The position numbers and the translations under genes were made by a program. DNA of 64,000 nucleotides from the NCBI RefSeq assembly GCF_964656455.1, contig NC_135717.1, positions 140,444,308 through 140,508,307 of the forward strand, in the 5' to 3' direction. Source of the stretch: Halichoerus grypus (taxonomy: Eukaryota > Chordata > Mammalia > Carnivora > Phocidae). Position 1 is the stretch's first letter, and each line of letters begins with the position of its first letter. Shown piece by piece: positions 37,280-48,339 of the stretch. The notes below the pieces were generated by a model. It did not search any database and was not told the origin of the DNA. It saw only the letters and a program-made list of their open reading frames with translations.

Positions 37280-37594
37280 CAGCTGACCTTTGAACAACAT
37301 GGGGGTTTGGGGCAACCCCCTACTCCCACAGTCAGAAATCTATAGCTTTTGACTCACCAGAAACCTAACCATTAATAGCCTTCTGTTGACTGGAAGCCTT
37401 ACCGATAACATCAACAGTCAATTAACGTATTTTGTATATGTATTATGTACTATATATATTCTTACAATCAGGTAAGCCAGGGAAAAGAAAATGTTAAGAA
37501 AATCCTAAGGAAAACACATTTGCAGTAGTATAAAAAAAATCCACATGTAAATAGACCCACACAGTTCAAACCAGTGTTGTTCATGGGTCAGCTC
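37280..37594. mobile_element. Tigger-like nonautonomous DNA transposon
   Basis: Starts CAGCTGACCTTTGAACAACA and ends TGTTGTTCATGGGTCAGCTC, terminal inverted repeats of the CAGTTGACCCTTGAACAACA type used by Tigger-related elements. The interior CTTACCGATAACATCAACAG and GTATATGTATTATGTAC are also characteristic. TA follows the right end. No transposase frame remains, so it is a short internally deleted copy. Confidence 0.85.
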
Positions 37595-37599
37595 TATAA

Positions 37600-39735
37600 C
37601 CAGTTTGAACCTGGGCTTTCTCTTCCTCTTCTCTGTACTCACCAAATCATTTCCCATTTTTCCAATTAAAGAAAAACGCTTCATTGGTATGCACATCTAG
37701 ACTTAGTATTCATTGTACTATAAGAAAATACAATTCAGAGCTCTAAATTTAAGACAAGGTGAAAGTTCATTCGCAGTTTTTAAATATTACAAACAATAAC
37801 GGGCATTGTATTGAATTTCCTACTTAGTGCATATTCGGAATTTGATACGGCCTAACACCTGTAGGCTTAGAGCTTAAATTAGGAATGTAAAATAAGACAA
37901 TGATTGAAGACATTTCTCACTTCTACAGTAACTATGCCATTACAAATCTCAGCTGTTTCTAAAGGTACTTGATTAGGTGGAGACATACAAGGCAAAGGCA
38001 AATACACCTCAGAAAGATTCACAAATGCCTATTTTTCCTACAGGCCTTCACAGCCAGAAAGAACAAAAACTTGCAAATCTCATTTGCAAGATTTTCCTTT
38101 GTTTTAATTTCACTGTTCCTTATTTCCCATGGCCTTGGATAAATTCAAATACAGGACTGTTTTGATAAAACTCAGAGTAGAACCTCTAATTTATCTACTA
38201 TTGTTCTGGTGCATTTACTTCATTTTGATCCATTTCAGTCAAGCTTTCTTGTTTGCTCTGAAATTGCAAAGTACTCTGAGTATCCTCCCATGATTGGTTG
38301 AAGTAAATAAGCAGTTAGAGAAAAAGGCCATTTCATTGAAATTCAAAGTAGACTTTAAAGACTTTGCTGTTGTTCTCTGGCCCCTAATAATGCAGGCAGT
38401 CATCAAGTTATAGAAATATTCTGAGAAGACACTTTCATCACTGGCATACTTCACATACACATCCCAAAACGTCTTCAGAAACTGATAGAAGATGCTTCCT
38501 CAGAGAACCACAAATACCATAAAAGTTCCATTTTTCCGTAATTCTACTCTACTAAGAAATTCAGATTTATGAAATCAAAGTTACCGTAATACCCAGAATT
38601 TTCAAATCTATCCTAATACCCACAAAGTGACAGCAACTTCCCATGCTTCATTAACTCTGGGCCAGTTAAAATGAACTGTAAAATAACATTCTGTTCTGTT
38701 CTGGTAATCCCATCTTTCTGCTAAAACTCTGTCTTGTGCCTAGGATGATGCAAAGCAGTGAGGATCTTACCTTTTCCACATCTGAACTTTCTCATATGGC
38801 TAAGCTCTTGCAGCTCCTAAATCTCATTTTGTTTTTCTGCACCCCACACTCCTCATTCAATGATTAAATCTCTTCGAAAGCTGAAATTCAGAACCCTTCC
38901 ATTTCTATCTGCACGTTAGAATATTGTCCCAAGAAAAAATTTAACAATTTATTTGTACAGAAAGGTGTCATTGTTTCCCCACAGACTTGTGTCTCAAGCC
39001 ATTCTGCTAAAGACAAAGAAGGATAATTTTATTATATTAAAATATCTGACCTTACTATGAGACCAAAGAATAAAGACTTATCTGGAACTCATTGCAAACT
39101 GCTAAGCATGGCTCAGAAGTCACCTCACTGTTGGGACTTGAGCCATCTCTGGCAGTCCCTCCAGTCCAACCCGACCCCACCTGTCATAGTTCTCTGGGGT
39201 GCTCAGGATTCTCATACTGCTATGCAGGTTCCCCAAACAGTATGAGTATACTTTAAAGCCACAGACTTAAAATCCAGTAAAGACACTGTAAGTGAAAGCC
39301 AGGCATGAAAAACAAAACTGCCCGCTAACCTTCATTGCTCGAAGACTTAACCATCTATGCTCTTTTAAAAATTTGCTGCTCTTTTTAAAATTCTTTCAAT
39401 ATACATTAGTTCTTAAAGTTAAGAGATTTCTACCTCTCTGCTTCCAATATTTTCAATCTCTTCTGCTACACTCTTTATTTCCTCTCACTCTTCCTTCTCA
39501 GAAAATAGAGAACATGTTCTTAATTCTCATGTAAGCCTAAAATTTAAGTATCTTCTTTATTTTATACTGGATTAACTCCAAATTGTCTCTATTCCTTTCA
39601 AGTTGTAGAAGTTACATTGGGTCAATTTTCTTTTACTTTAATTTTTAGAGAGGCAAATAGAACAAAGTCTTTAGACGAAACCCAGTGGGTTTTACAGTTC
39701 TAATCATTTTAAATATGTTTCCAAGAAATACTTTT
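37600..39735. other. Intronic stretch without recognised elements
   Basis: About 2.1 kb, AT-rich, apparently unique. No recognisable repeat landmark or exon. Confidence 0.45.
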
Positions 39736-39739
39736 ATCT

Positions 39740-40362
39740 TGCCATTTGGGACAACATGGATGGACCTGGAGGGATTACGGTAGGCAAAGTAAGTGAGACC
39801 GAGAGACAAATACCGTATGATTTCACTTCTATGTGGAACCTGAAAAACAAATGGAAAAAACAAAACAAACAGACTCATAGGTACAGGAAGCCAATTGTTG
39901 GTTACCAGAAGGCAGATAGGTTGGGTGGGGAAGGGGATTAAGAAGTACAAACTTCCTGGGCGCCTGGGTGGCTCAGTCGGTTAAGCGTCTGCCTTCGGCT
40001 CAGGTCATGATCCCAGGGTCCTGGGATCGAGTCCCACATCGGGCTCCCTGCTCTGTGGGGAGGCTGCTTCTCCCTCTCCTACCCACGTGTGCTCTCTATC
40101 TCTGTCTCCCTCTCTCAAAAAATAAATAAAAATCTAAAAAAAAAAAAAAAAAAAGAAGTACAAACTTCCAGGTAAGTCATGGGGACATAATGTATAGCAT
40201 AGGGAATATGATAAATAATACTGTAACATCTTTCTATGATGACAGATGGTAACTGGACTTATCATGGGGTAATTCTGGTAATAGATAAGAATACTGAATC
40301 TCTATGATGTATACCTGGAACTAACAGGATATTGTATGTCAATTATTGAAATATAATTTCAT
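39740..40362 (+). mobile_element. L1 3' end, split by a CanSINE
   Basis: The left part (39740-39956) reads ACAACATGGATGGACCTGGA, GGCAAAGTAAGTGAGACCGA, CCGTATGATTTCACTTCTAT and TTGGTTACCAGAAGGCAGAT, the L1 ORF2/3' UTR junction region. After the SINE it continues (from 40170) with AAGTCATGGGGACATAATGT, ACTTATCATGGGG and GATATTGTATGTCAATTATTG, the typical end. Frames are broken and it cannot code for a working protein. Confidence 0.88.
39957..40152 (+). mobile_element. CanSINE nested in an L1 3' end
   Basis: Second-subfamily head GCGCCTGGGTGGCTCAGTCG followed by GTTAAGCGTCTGCC. The perfect 17-base duplication AAGAAGTACAAACTTCC is at 39940-39956 and 40153-40169, copied from the L1, so the SINE is the younger insertion. 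Confidence 0.97.
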
Positions 40363-40449
40363 TCTAAAAATGCTTTTAGAATAAAAAATATTAAATTTTA
40401 GAATAGAATTTTATATGTATTACTTATTGTTTAAAATGGGGGAAAGAAT

Positions 40450-40605
40450 TAGCATTTTTTTAACCCCATCTATGTGCCAGGTATTCAAATGTATCATCTC
40501 ATGTAATCCTCACAATTAGTATTGTAGTATTATCCCCACTTTTCATGTAGAAGAATAAAGGCTCAAAGAAGACAAAGACTTACTGAATTTTAAACTCAGA
40601 GTTGA
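40450..40605 (-). repeat. MIR SINE remnant, antisense, cut by a CanSINE
   Basis: TCTATGTGCCAGGTATTCAA, TCATCTCATGTAATCCTCAC, TTATCCCCACTTTTCATGTA and AAGGCTCAAAGAAGACAAAG follow the antisense MIR order. The CanSINE at 40606 enters at its end and GTTGACTCCAAACCTCTAG continues after it. Confidence 0.8.
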
Positions 40606-40792
40606 GGGGCACTTGGATGGCTCAGTCGGTTAAGCATGTGCCTTTGGCTCAGGTCATGATCCCAGGGTCCTGAGATGGAGCTCCTGCTCAACAGGGAGTC
40701 TGCCTCTCCCCATCCCTCTGCCCCATGGCTTGTGCTCTCTCTCTTGCTCACTCTCTCTCAAATAAATAAAATCTTTAAAAAAATAAATAAAA
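40606..40792 (+). mobile_element. CanSINE nested at a MIR end
   Basis: Head GGGGCACTTGGATGGCTCAG. The body is missing part of the CGGGCTCCC segment. The duplication TAAACTCAGAGTTGA (40591-40605) recurs as TAAACTCAGTTGA at 40793-40805 with a 2-base loss. Confidence 0.92.
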
Positions 40793-40805
40793 TAAACTCA
40801 GTTGA

Positions 40806-43800
40806 CTCCAAACCTCTAGTACCTTCTAGTATACCATGATGAGTTGAATACATAACATTTTAACTGATTTTCTAGGATTTTACTGTTTGTTATTTAATTT
40901 CACATTTATTAAAATTCACACGTAAACATTTTTAAGTTAAAGACTCTATGAGGTCAATTAATCCAAATCTATTCTGATCTACAAAAGCGAAACCCTTGTG
41001 TGTTGCTTTGTAACAGAGTAATCATGTTTCAGCCATCTGAGAAACTTCTTTTCCATTACTGTATATTGATTATGATTCTCATCAGTTGTGTTAAAAAGAC
41101 TTTTTCTCTTTATACCTTGCTTTTTTCCCCCCCAAGGAGCCTATTTTGTTTTATAGCATAGTTGGACTTTTGCCTAGAAAATTATAAAATCATTCAAAAC
41201 AAATAGTATTTATCTCATCTTTCTGAAGAAAAAGAAACTTCTCCTATCTAACTCCAACCTCATGACTCTTCTCTGATATTTTTCCAGCCGTAGGTGTTAG
41301 CATCTGCTGTTGCAGAATCTGCTTCTGATTGGTAGGGACTGGGGTGAGGACTAGAGCCAAGATCACTTTTTACATTAACTATTATATAATCATAGCACAT
41401 GTCCGACTCCACGGGTTACTGGTACTTTATCAAAGAATGTACATCTTTAAGTTCATCTTCATCATGTTCACATTTGTATTTTTGAGATTGTACCCGAAAT
41501 TCTCATCCATACAACCCTTAAATAAAGCAACTGACACCATTCCCAGAATGTAGGAACATGGAGACATCAACTGCTTTCCTCCTCTGCCACGTTTTGAGAA
41601 TTGCAGCAGAGATCAAGCTCTTCTGGAAATGTACTGCACTCCTCATACTATTAACCGCCTCTCCTCCCCATTTCACAATTTAGATGGCTGCTCAGGGACA
41701 ATCAGAAAAAATGCGGAAGAACAAAATAGCTCCAAATAGTTTCCCCAGACTCTGTTCTCTCTATTCTCCCTCTCTTTACTCCCCCACATGTCAAATACGC
41801 ACAGAGCAGCCTACAGAGGAGGTAGAGTAAATGGAAAAGAGAAAACCAAGGCATGAGGCAGTACCTTGTGCTTTGAGAAGGACCAGGTGTAAAATTTGGA
41901 ACACAGCATTCAAGGAGGGAGCTGAGCCAGGTTAGCAGGAACACACAGTTACTGCCCCTTTTGCAAGGCCCACAGTTACTTATTACCCCTTTTGCAAGGC
42001 CCACTTTCTGAAGTTTCATGCTATTTGTCTCAAATATGTGGTAGACTTCAAAGAACACTGATTTAAAAAATGATTTAGAGCAGTCAGTTGCCACTTACGA
42101 GTCAATGTGCTATACTTCTGAGGTCTGCTGTAAGCTTTTCAATAGGAGATAACATTCTCCATTTCTTGGTTGTATTTTTTCCCTCAAGATCCTTCTTCTG
42201 ATGATCTCTTGATCCTGAGACATACTCCTTAAGTGCTCTGCAATTTTTTCCCTTTCTGTCCATCAATAATTTAAAGTAAACATTCTTTTCAAAGAGAATA
42301 GTGTGACCCTCAGATTACTCACATCAGCCCACTAAATTCTCTTTTTTAATTCTTTCACTTAAAAGCATTAAGATGAACTTCAAACATAAAATTTTACATT
42401 GTTTGAAAGGCATTTGCCTGAATATGTTAAGTAATGTATCCACTATTTTTCCAAGAATCTTAAGAGGCCACTAGCATAGTAAGATTATTATATTTCTTCC
42501 AGGCAGTATCTGGATCTAGTGATCCTCTAATATTTGCACAGTGACCTGGTTCTTGACTTTGATGGTTACATGTAAGTACTGAAGAAAAACAAAACAAAAC
42601 AAAACAAAAACATAGGTATTGCTTCCAGTAAGTTTCATAGTTTTTAATCTTTAAAGGAAATTCTCTATCTCACTATTTTACTAAATCATACTAAGATGTA
42701 AAGTACAGCTATAGGCTCCTAGCCCATTTTCTTGAAGATTATGGGCAGAAACAGCAGAAATTAATGAGTAAGACATACTAGAGCTTAATATGGCATTGGA
42801 AGGATTTAAATAGTAAAGGACCAAAATTGTGATCCTGGGTAAATTTAAATCTTAATCATCACTGACTGATTTGAAACAGGAAGAATCAGAGCTTGGATTA
42901 ATAGAAAGAGCTTGATGGTTCAAAGGACTGAGTTTGAGGTTGGGCCATGATTTTTTCCTAGGATCTTTGGATAGTCACAGTATTTCTGGTACCTTAAATT
43001 TTCCATTTATGAATGAAGATCATAGTACTTAAATGAAATAATGAACTCTATGTTGTAAATTACTCAGTGGAAACATATTACATACATTCAAAGTTGGTTC
43101 TTAATAAAAATGATTATAATCTTAAAATGTAAATAATTATTGAATAAAAAACACCAAATTCAAGGTAGCTTCTTAAGTCACTTAAAATAGTTGGCCAACT
43201 TTGAAGGAAAAAAAAAAGCAGTATCCAAGAGCATATTGTTCTTAATGCTTAAGCACCACAGAATTGAGTATAATCAAGCAAAACCTACCATTTTGCCAGT
43301 AGAAAGAATAAAATTCTTGCCACTGGTATCTTCACTGCTGCGTTAAAACATTCACCTCAGGTAGCGTTAGCTGGCTGACTATTGAAAATACAAAGCAGTG
43401 CATATTATGTTTATTTCCATTAGTACAAATTTTAATATTATTCTAATGCTGCTCACATTATTTGAATAAAAACCAACTGTTTGGCCACTGTGATTTTAAA
43501 GAACTATTATTCTCCCCAAAATTTTGATTTATTTATTCTATTATTTATCCATGAATAGCTTGAACACTACAAAATGCTTTGCCTTTCAGTTTTTTGACAG
43601 CAATCTTTATTTTAGAATGCTACCCTGACATTCTGCTGTATCATTGGGCAGAGCATGTCGAATATGCTGGTAGTTGTAGTATCCGTACAAAATTACTTGT
43701 ATTTCATCTTTTATTTACTCTATCTTTGAGAGTTTTCTTTTTCAGTCAAGTTTTAAGCATTTTCAACTTATGAAATTTAACAGGACTTGCTGGCAAATAA
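40806..43800. other. Intronic stretch, mostly unrecognised
   Basis: About 3 kb. A diverged MIR-like piece may exist near 42880-43090 (TTCTTAATAAAAATG end), too weak to call. At 41945-42001 there is a local imperfect duplication (CCCCTTTTGCAAGGCCCAC twice). The 130-codon antisense ORF at 41702-42094 spans that duplication and has no recognisable domain. Confidence 0.45.
42586..42610. repeat. (AAAAC)n short tandem repeat
   Basis: About five units of AAAAC. Confidence 0.9.
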
Positions 43801-43804
43801 AAAT

Positions 43805-44030
43805 AACTGGCATTTAAAACCATCCCTCATGTTACCCACCATACTGAGTACTTTGCATATTACAAATTTACATGTCACAAATCACTTACAGAGTTTATAT
43901 CAGAGTCTCTTCTCTCCACCCACCTCCCATATTATAGATGTTGAATCTGAGGTTCAGAAAACTTTAACTTGGATCAAATTTATTTGGCAATTTTAGTGGC
44001 AGAACTTGGAGTCAAGATTTCTGATCTTTC
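43805..44030 (-). repeat. MIR SINE remnant, antisense
   Basis: ACCATACTGAGTACTTTGCA, then AGATGTTGAATCTGAGGTTC, and AGTGGCAGAACTTGGAGTCA near the end match the antisense MIR order. Confidence 0.7.
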
Positions 44031-44261
44031 TTATATCTGATATTGCCCATTAATGTTATGATTATCATCAGATTTTTTGACAAACGATTTTCACTGATTT
44101 GGCATAAATAAAAAAATTATTTCAGTTTGAAGAAGCCTGATAGTCCTATACAAATATGTTTACCAACCTAAACTCTTCTGAACAGTAATATAATTAGTGA
44201 ATATTTGCTCAATATTCAGTGTGGACACAAAAGAGTGCCAAAATATATGGAAAGAGCATGA

Positions 44262-44400
44262 AAACTGAAGACCTAAGGCTGATCCCAACTCTAATGATAA
44301 TCATGTTATGGAAGCTACATTTCAGATCCTCAGTGCTCTCATCTATAAAATGGAGATTCTGGTATCCACCACCTTAGTTTCTCTGCAATTTTGTTTTTAG
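44262..44400 (+). repeat. MIR SINE remnant
   Basis: GGCTGATCCCAACTCTAATG, TTCAGATCCTCAGTGCTCTC and ATCTATAAAATGGAGATTCT fit the sense MIR order. Confidence 0.6.
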
Positions 44401-46124
44401 AGTCAAATGGGCTGAGGTAATGGGAAAGGGGGTCATAAAGTGAAAGAACTATATAAATGAGAAATTAGATTAGGGAATACTGCAAGTGCCGGATATAAGG
44501 AAAGAAAATCCATATCAGCGTTACTAATACAATTCTTTAAGAGCATCTTTCTTGGGGATATACAACATAAAAATTAGGAAAAATAACAGAAATAAAATGA
44601 ACTTTATTGCTTTTTCCATAATCTTTTACAAAAAAAATAAGGAATACTTGCACAAAATTTCTAAATGATCCAGAAAAATTGATATATGTCTAAAGTTTAA
44701 TCAAGATTTGATCAGTAGTATTAAAAAAAAAAAGTATACCCTTTAGTTTTAACAAGGAGTCCAATGGAGCCACATCCTCCCTATGTATAAACAATATTTG
44801 AAGAAGGCTTTCTCTGTCTCTAATTACGCTTTTGTTTCTTCAGTAAGCATTTGTTTATGACTTCCCACATACTCAACCCAACTGATATTTCACAGAAGAT
44901 CCAAGGAGAGGAAGGTAACAGTATCCCTCCTCAGGTAGCACCCCTATGTTGAAGAGGCAAATTACAAAGCTACTAGAAAACAAGGATCAACATATGATAA
45001 TACAAGTGAGAAAGCATAAATAAATGTGGGTGAGAGACAATAAGTGCTCGTGTGTGGTATTACTCAGGCAGACATTTGGAGGAAGTCTACCGGGAGTCTT
45101 TTAAGGGAGGAAATCACTAAGTTTGACAAGGAAAGGAGAATCAAGAAAACTGTACATTCTCAGTGAAGATCTGGGCAAATTTACAAAAACAAGCATGATT
45201 CACACAGGGCCCTGAGGTCATATGCTCACAGTTGCAGGGCTTCCAGTACAAACTCTAAAAGAAGGGGGGAGAAGATTCAAAAGGTAAAAAAATAAAAACC
45301 CACTATTTTATACATATATACATACACACACACACACACATACACACATAGAGAAGTCCCTTCAAAAGCAAGAACAGAAAATAAATCAAGAATCGCGGGA
45401 ACTGTAGGAAAATAAAGATGAAAGTTCAAATCCAAGAACCAGGAAACAAAAAGAAGAAATGATGCTACAAATTGCCAGGGAGAAAAATACACTGAGAGAA
45501 ACAGAGCAAACAGCAATTGGAGAGGAAAATTAACAAGTTCGGTCTATAGCAGCAGGAATCCATTGGATAATCAAGGAAAAATGTCCTCTGGAGAGCTAGA
45601 CAAGCAAGGGGCTTTGTTTTCACTGTTGTCCACCTGTCACTTTGTATAGTAATGAAATTAATGAGCCTGACTCTTCTTTTTCATGACTGGAAAGACTCAA
45701 ACATCCTGCTCTTCTTCGCTCATGCATAGCAACCACACAGTTCTCCTGTCAGTACAACCAAATTGCTCCAAGTTACAGGGAATTCTAAAAATGTTGTCAC
45801 TTGCCCCTAGAATAATAAAGTACAGGGGAAGAAATCCTTCCAAAACAGGAGGTAATAAGGCTAGGTGGCATTTGTCTTTGTTTCTTCTAACTGCCGGCCT
45901 GAAGTTGTACGCTAACATCCAGAAACAGGAAATCTATCTGCCCGTTTAGCTGATCTTTTTTTTTTTTTAACATAATTGGATTTAATCACAATATGAAATT
46001 GCTTAAAAAAGAAACAGGTAGAGACTCAAATATTGAAATATCCAAAAGTTGCCAACAGGTGCCCTATTCAAGTCTTGGAATCGATTTTTTTCTTGGACAT
46101 CTCTGCCAAGACAGAAAACAGATT
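44401..46124. other. Intronic stretch with a CA microsatellite, otherwise unrecognised
   Basis: Apart from the CA repeat at 45311-45350 no element is recognised. Around 44880-45130 the wording (CCTCAGGTAGC, AAGTGCTCG, GGAGGAAATCACTAAG) hints at an ancient repeat, too decayed to name. Confidence 0.4.
45311..45350. repeat. (CA)n microsatellite
   Basis: TACATATATACATA followed by about ten CA units with one T interruption. The antisense ORF that crosses it shows a valine/cysteine/tyrosine-rich run produced by the repeat. Confidence 0.93.
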
Positions 46125-46141
46125 AAAAATGATGTTAACCA

Positions 46142-46337
46142 GGGGCGCCTGGGTGGCTCAGTTGGTTAAGCGACTGCCTTCGGCTCAGGTCATGATCCTG
46201 GAGTCCCGGGATCGAGTCCCACATCGGGCTCCCTGCTCAGCGGGGAGTCTGCTTCTCCCTCTGACTCTCCTCCCTCTCATGCTCTCTGTCTCTCATTCTC
46301 TCTCTCTCAAATAAATAAATAAAATCTTTAAAAAAAA
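46142..46337 (+). mobile_element. CanSINE, third subfamily
   Basis: Head CGCCTGGGTGGCTCAGTTGG with TTAAGCGACTGCC, as in the copy at 20675. The 17-base duplication AAAAATGATGTTAACCA is at 46125-46141 and 46338-46354, identical. Young. Confidence 0.96.
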
Positions 46338-47108
46338 AAAAATGATGTTAACCAGATTCAAAGCGTCAAAAGAAAACCAAATACCAATTGAATCCAAATC
46401 CAAAAGATGTTTATTGTGAAGACTTTTAACACACAAGAAGAAAGTTAGCTTCCACTAGGGGAAGAAAAACCTGAGACATACTCCTTTTCAGTTTTGAACG
46501 TGGAAATCAGAACTCAAGAGAGACATGCTACAAATTTGATAGGATAAATGGATTTCCCTTTACCCACGAAATTGTGTTGTCCACAGCATGACTGAAAACT
46601 GTTACAAACTTCCAAAGCCTTCCGAACTGATGAGCCCGTGAATCGCCTTCGCTTCTGCCAACTTACCTGGCATCCCTTCCTGTTTACCAATGCACTTCTC
46701 CCCGCAGCCTGCAGACAGCAAGCTCTCTGGCTGACTGGAGCCTTATCTAAATCCTCTGCAAGTCCTGCTGGGGCTTATCTCTGCCTGAAGACCCAACATC
46801 ATTTTCCGTGTCAAATTTCAGACATTCTAATATTGTGAAGATATGGATGACTTTGCCTTATCGTTGAAAGCAGACTATTATTAGAGACATTTTGTAAAAT
46901 TAATTATTTGATTAATACCTGTGCAGATAAAATGGCCTTCAGTCAACAAACTTTTGTTATCAAGACAAATCATTGCATTCAACAAGAAACATCAATAACC
47001 TTACTAAGTTATTCAGCAGGGGCTGCGAGTGTGTCCCGTAGCACAGTACCCACCAAAATCACATCAACAGATAGAGGTTCTGGTAAAAATTTCCCAATGT
47101 ACAGGTTG

Positions 47109-47260
47109 TGATTTCGTGCTTTTCAAAGCAACATATTTTACTGACAGTTTTTTAATGTACTAACAGTTTTTTTTTAATGATTTTGTGCTTTTTAAAGCAC
47201 TATATTTTACTGAAGTTTTTAAATATATTAACAGTTTTTTAATGTATTAACAGTTTTTTT
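47109..47260. repeat. Imperfect tandem duplication of about 70-80 bases
   Basis: Unit 1 (47109-47177) and unit 2 (47178-47260) share TGATTT[C/T]GTGCTTTT, AAAGCA, ATATTTTACTGA and the AACAGTTTTTTAATGTA motif. That motif is repeated again within unit 2. AT-rich, no known family. Confidence 0.85.
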
Positions 47261-47464
47261 AGAGAGGCAGATTTCCCATTTTATTAAGTTTTAAGGTTTT
47301 TAAAAAGTAATTCTAAGTAAGTGTTCATTTGATGAGTAAGATTGCTTTGACTACATAATGGAATCAGAGTCAAGCCAAAGACCCCATTTAATTTGACATT
47401 TAATATGCTGTCCAGTGTTGTTCACAATTTTCTTCATGTCTATTATCATGAAGAATCATGTCAC

Positions 47465-47600
47465 CTCTGCCCAGCTGGACTATAAGCTGTTTAAGTAGAT
47501 TATTTCAAACTTGTTCATTATTCCTTCAATGTCCTGAGCATTAATGTGTTAAATAGACACTCAGATGGATGAGTGAATGAATGAATGAATGAATGAGCCT
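47465..47600 (+). repeat. L2 LINE 3' end with (GAAT)n tail
   Basis: CCAGCTGGACTATAAGCTGT and CCTGAGCATTAATGTG are followed by GAGTGAATGAATGAATGAAT. The TGAATGAATG tail is typical of L2 3' ends. Confidence 0.65.
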
Positions 47601-47934
47601 CTCTCTTACATTACTGTTTACACAATCCATCTGCCTTAATGAGTAGCTAACTCTACTCAATGGCTTGGATCATTTTTACAACCTATTTACACAGATATAT
47701 CTTCCAGTTTGCTTTCTGTCAGGAGCAATATTGAAAAAGCTAAACAGAACTATAGAAGAGGAGAATGTGAAATGTGTTAAGAGGGTAATTCTGAAGGCTA
47801 TTTAGGGAAGGCTACATGTGTTTACTATAAGGAATTGTCTTTTCATTTACTGTGACCAAAAAAGGCCATATAGATTCATAAGTGTCTTGCTGAGAGCTTT
47901 GTTTAACAAGGTAGTCTAAAAACCAAAGGAAAGA

Positions 47935-48030
47935 AGAGAAGGAAGAATTAAGGAGGAAAAGGAGGGAGGGAGGGGAGACAGACAACAGACAAGAGGAGAG
48001 GGAGTCAGGAAGGAAGGAAGGGAAGAAAAG
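47935..48030. repeat. Purine-rich low-complexity tract
   Basis: About 95 bases of nearly pure A/G on the + strand with GGAAGGAAGG and GGGAGGGAGG runs. Confidence 0.85.
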
Positions 48031-48084
48031 AACTCAAGTCCCCAAAATGCTATTTTCACTGTGTAGCAAGCCAGTTTTGGAGCT

Positions 48085-48330
48085 TACCTCAAGACTCACT
48101 TCTTGCTTGGAGCCTTCATTGAACTCTAGGACCCATTACCTTACCCTTCCCTAACCTGCTGCCTACAGAGCCCACCTACTCTGAATTTTATGCTTAACAC
48201 TGAACTGTCTATTTCCTTCTAGTTTTTTCCTGGAAGGTATTCTTTGCAAGCTCCTAGAGAGAAGGACCTGCCTTCTCTCTTCCCCCAGCATCCCCAGCAT
48301 AGTATAAGCACATCACAGATTACCAAGAAA
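48085..48330 (+). repeat. L2 LINE 3' end remnant
   Basis: TCAAGACTCACTTCTTGCTT, GGAGCCTTCATTGAACTC, then GGTATTCTTTGCAAGCTCCT and CCCAGCATCCCCAGCATAGT, in L2 3' order. Confidence 0.7.
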
Positions 48331-48339
48331 ATAAATAAA

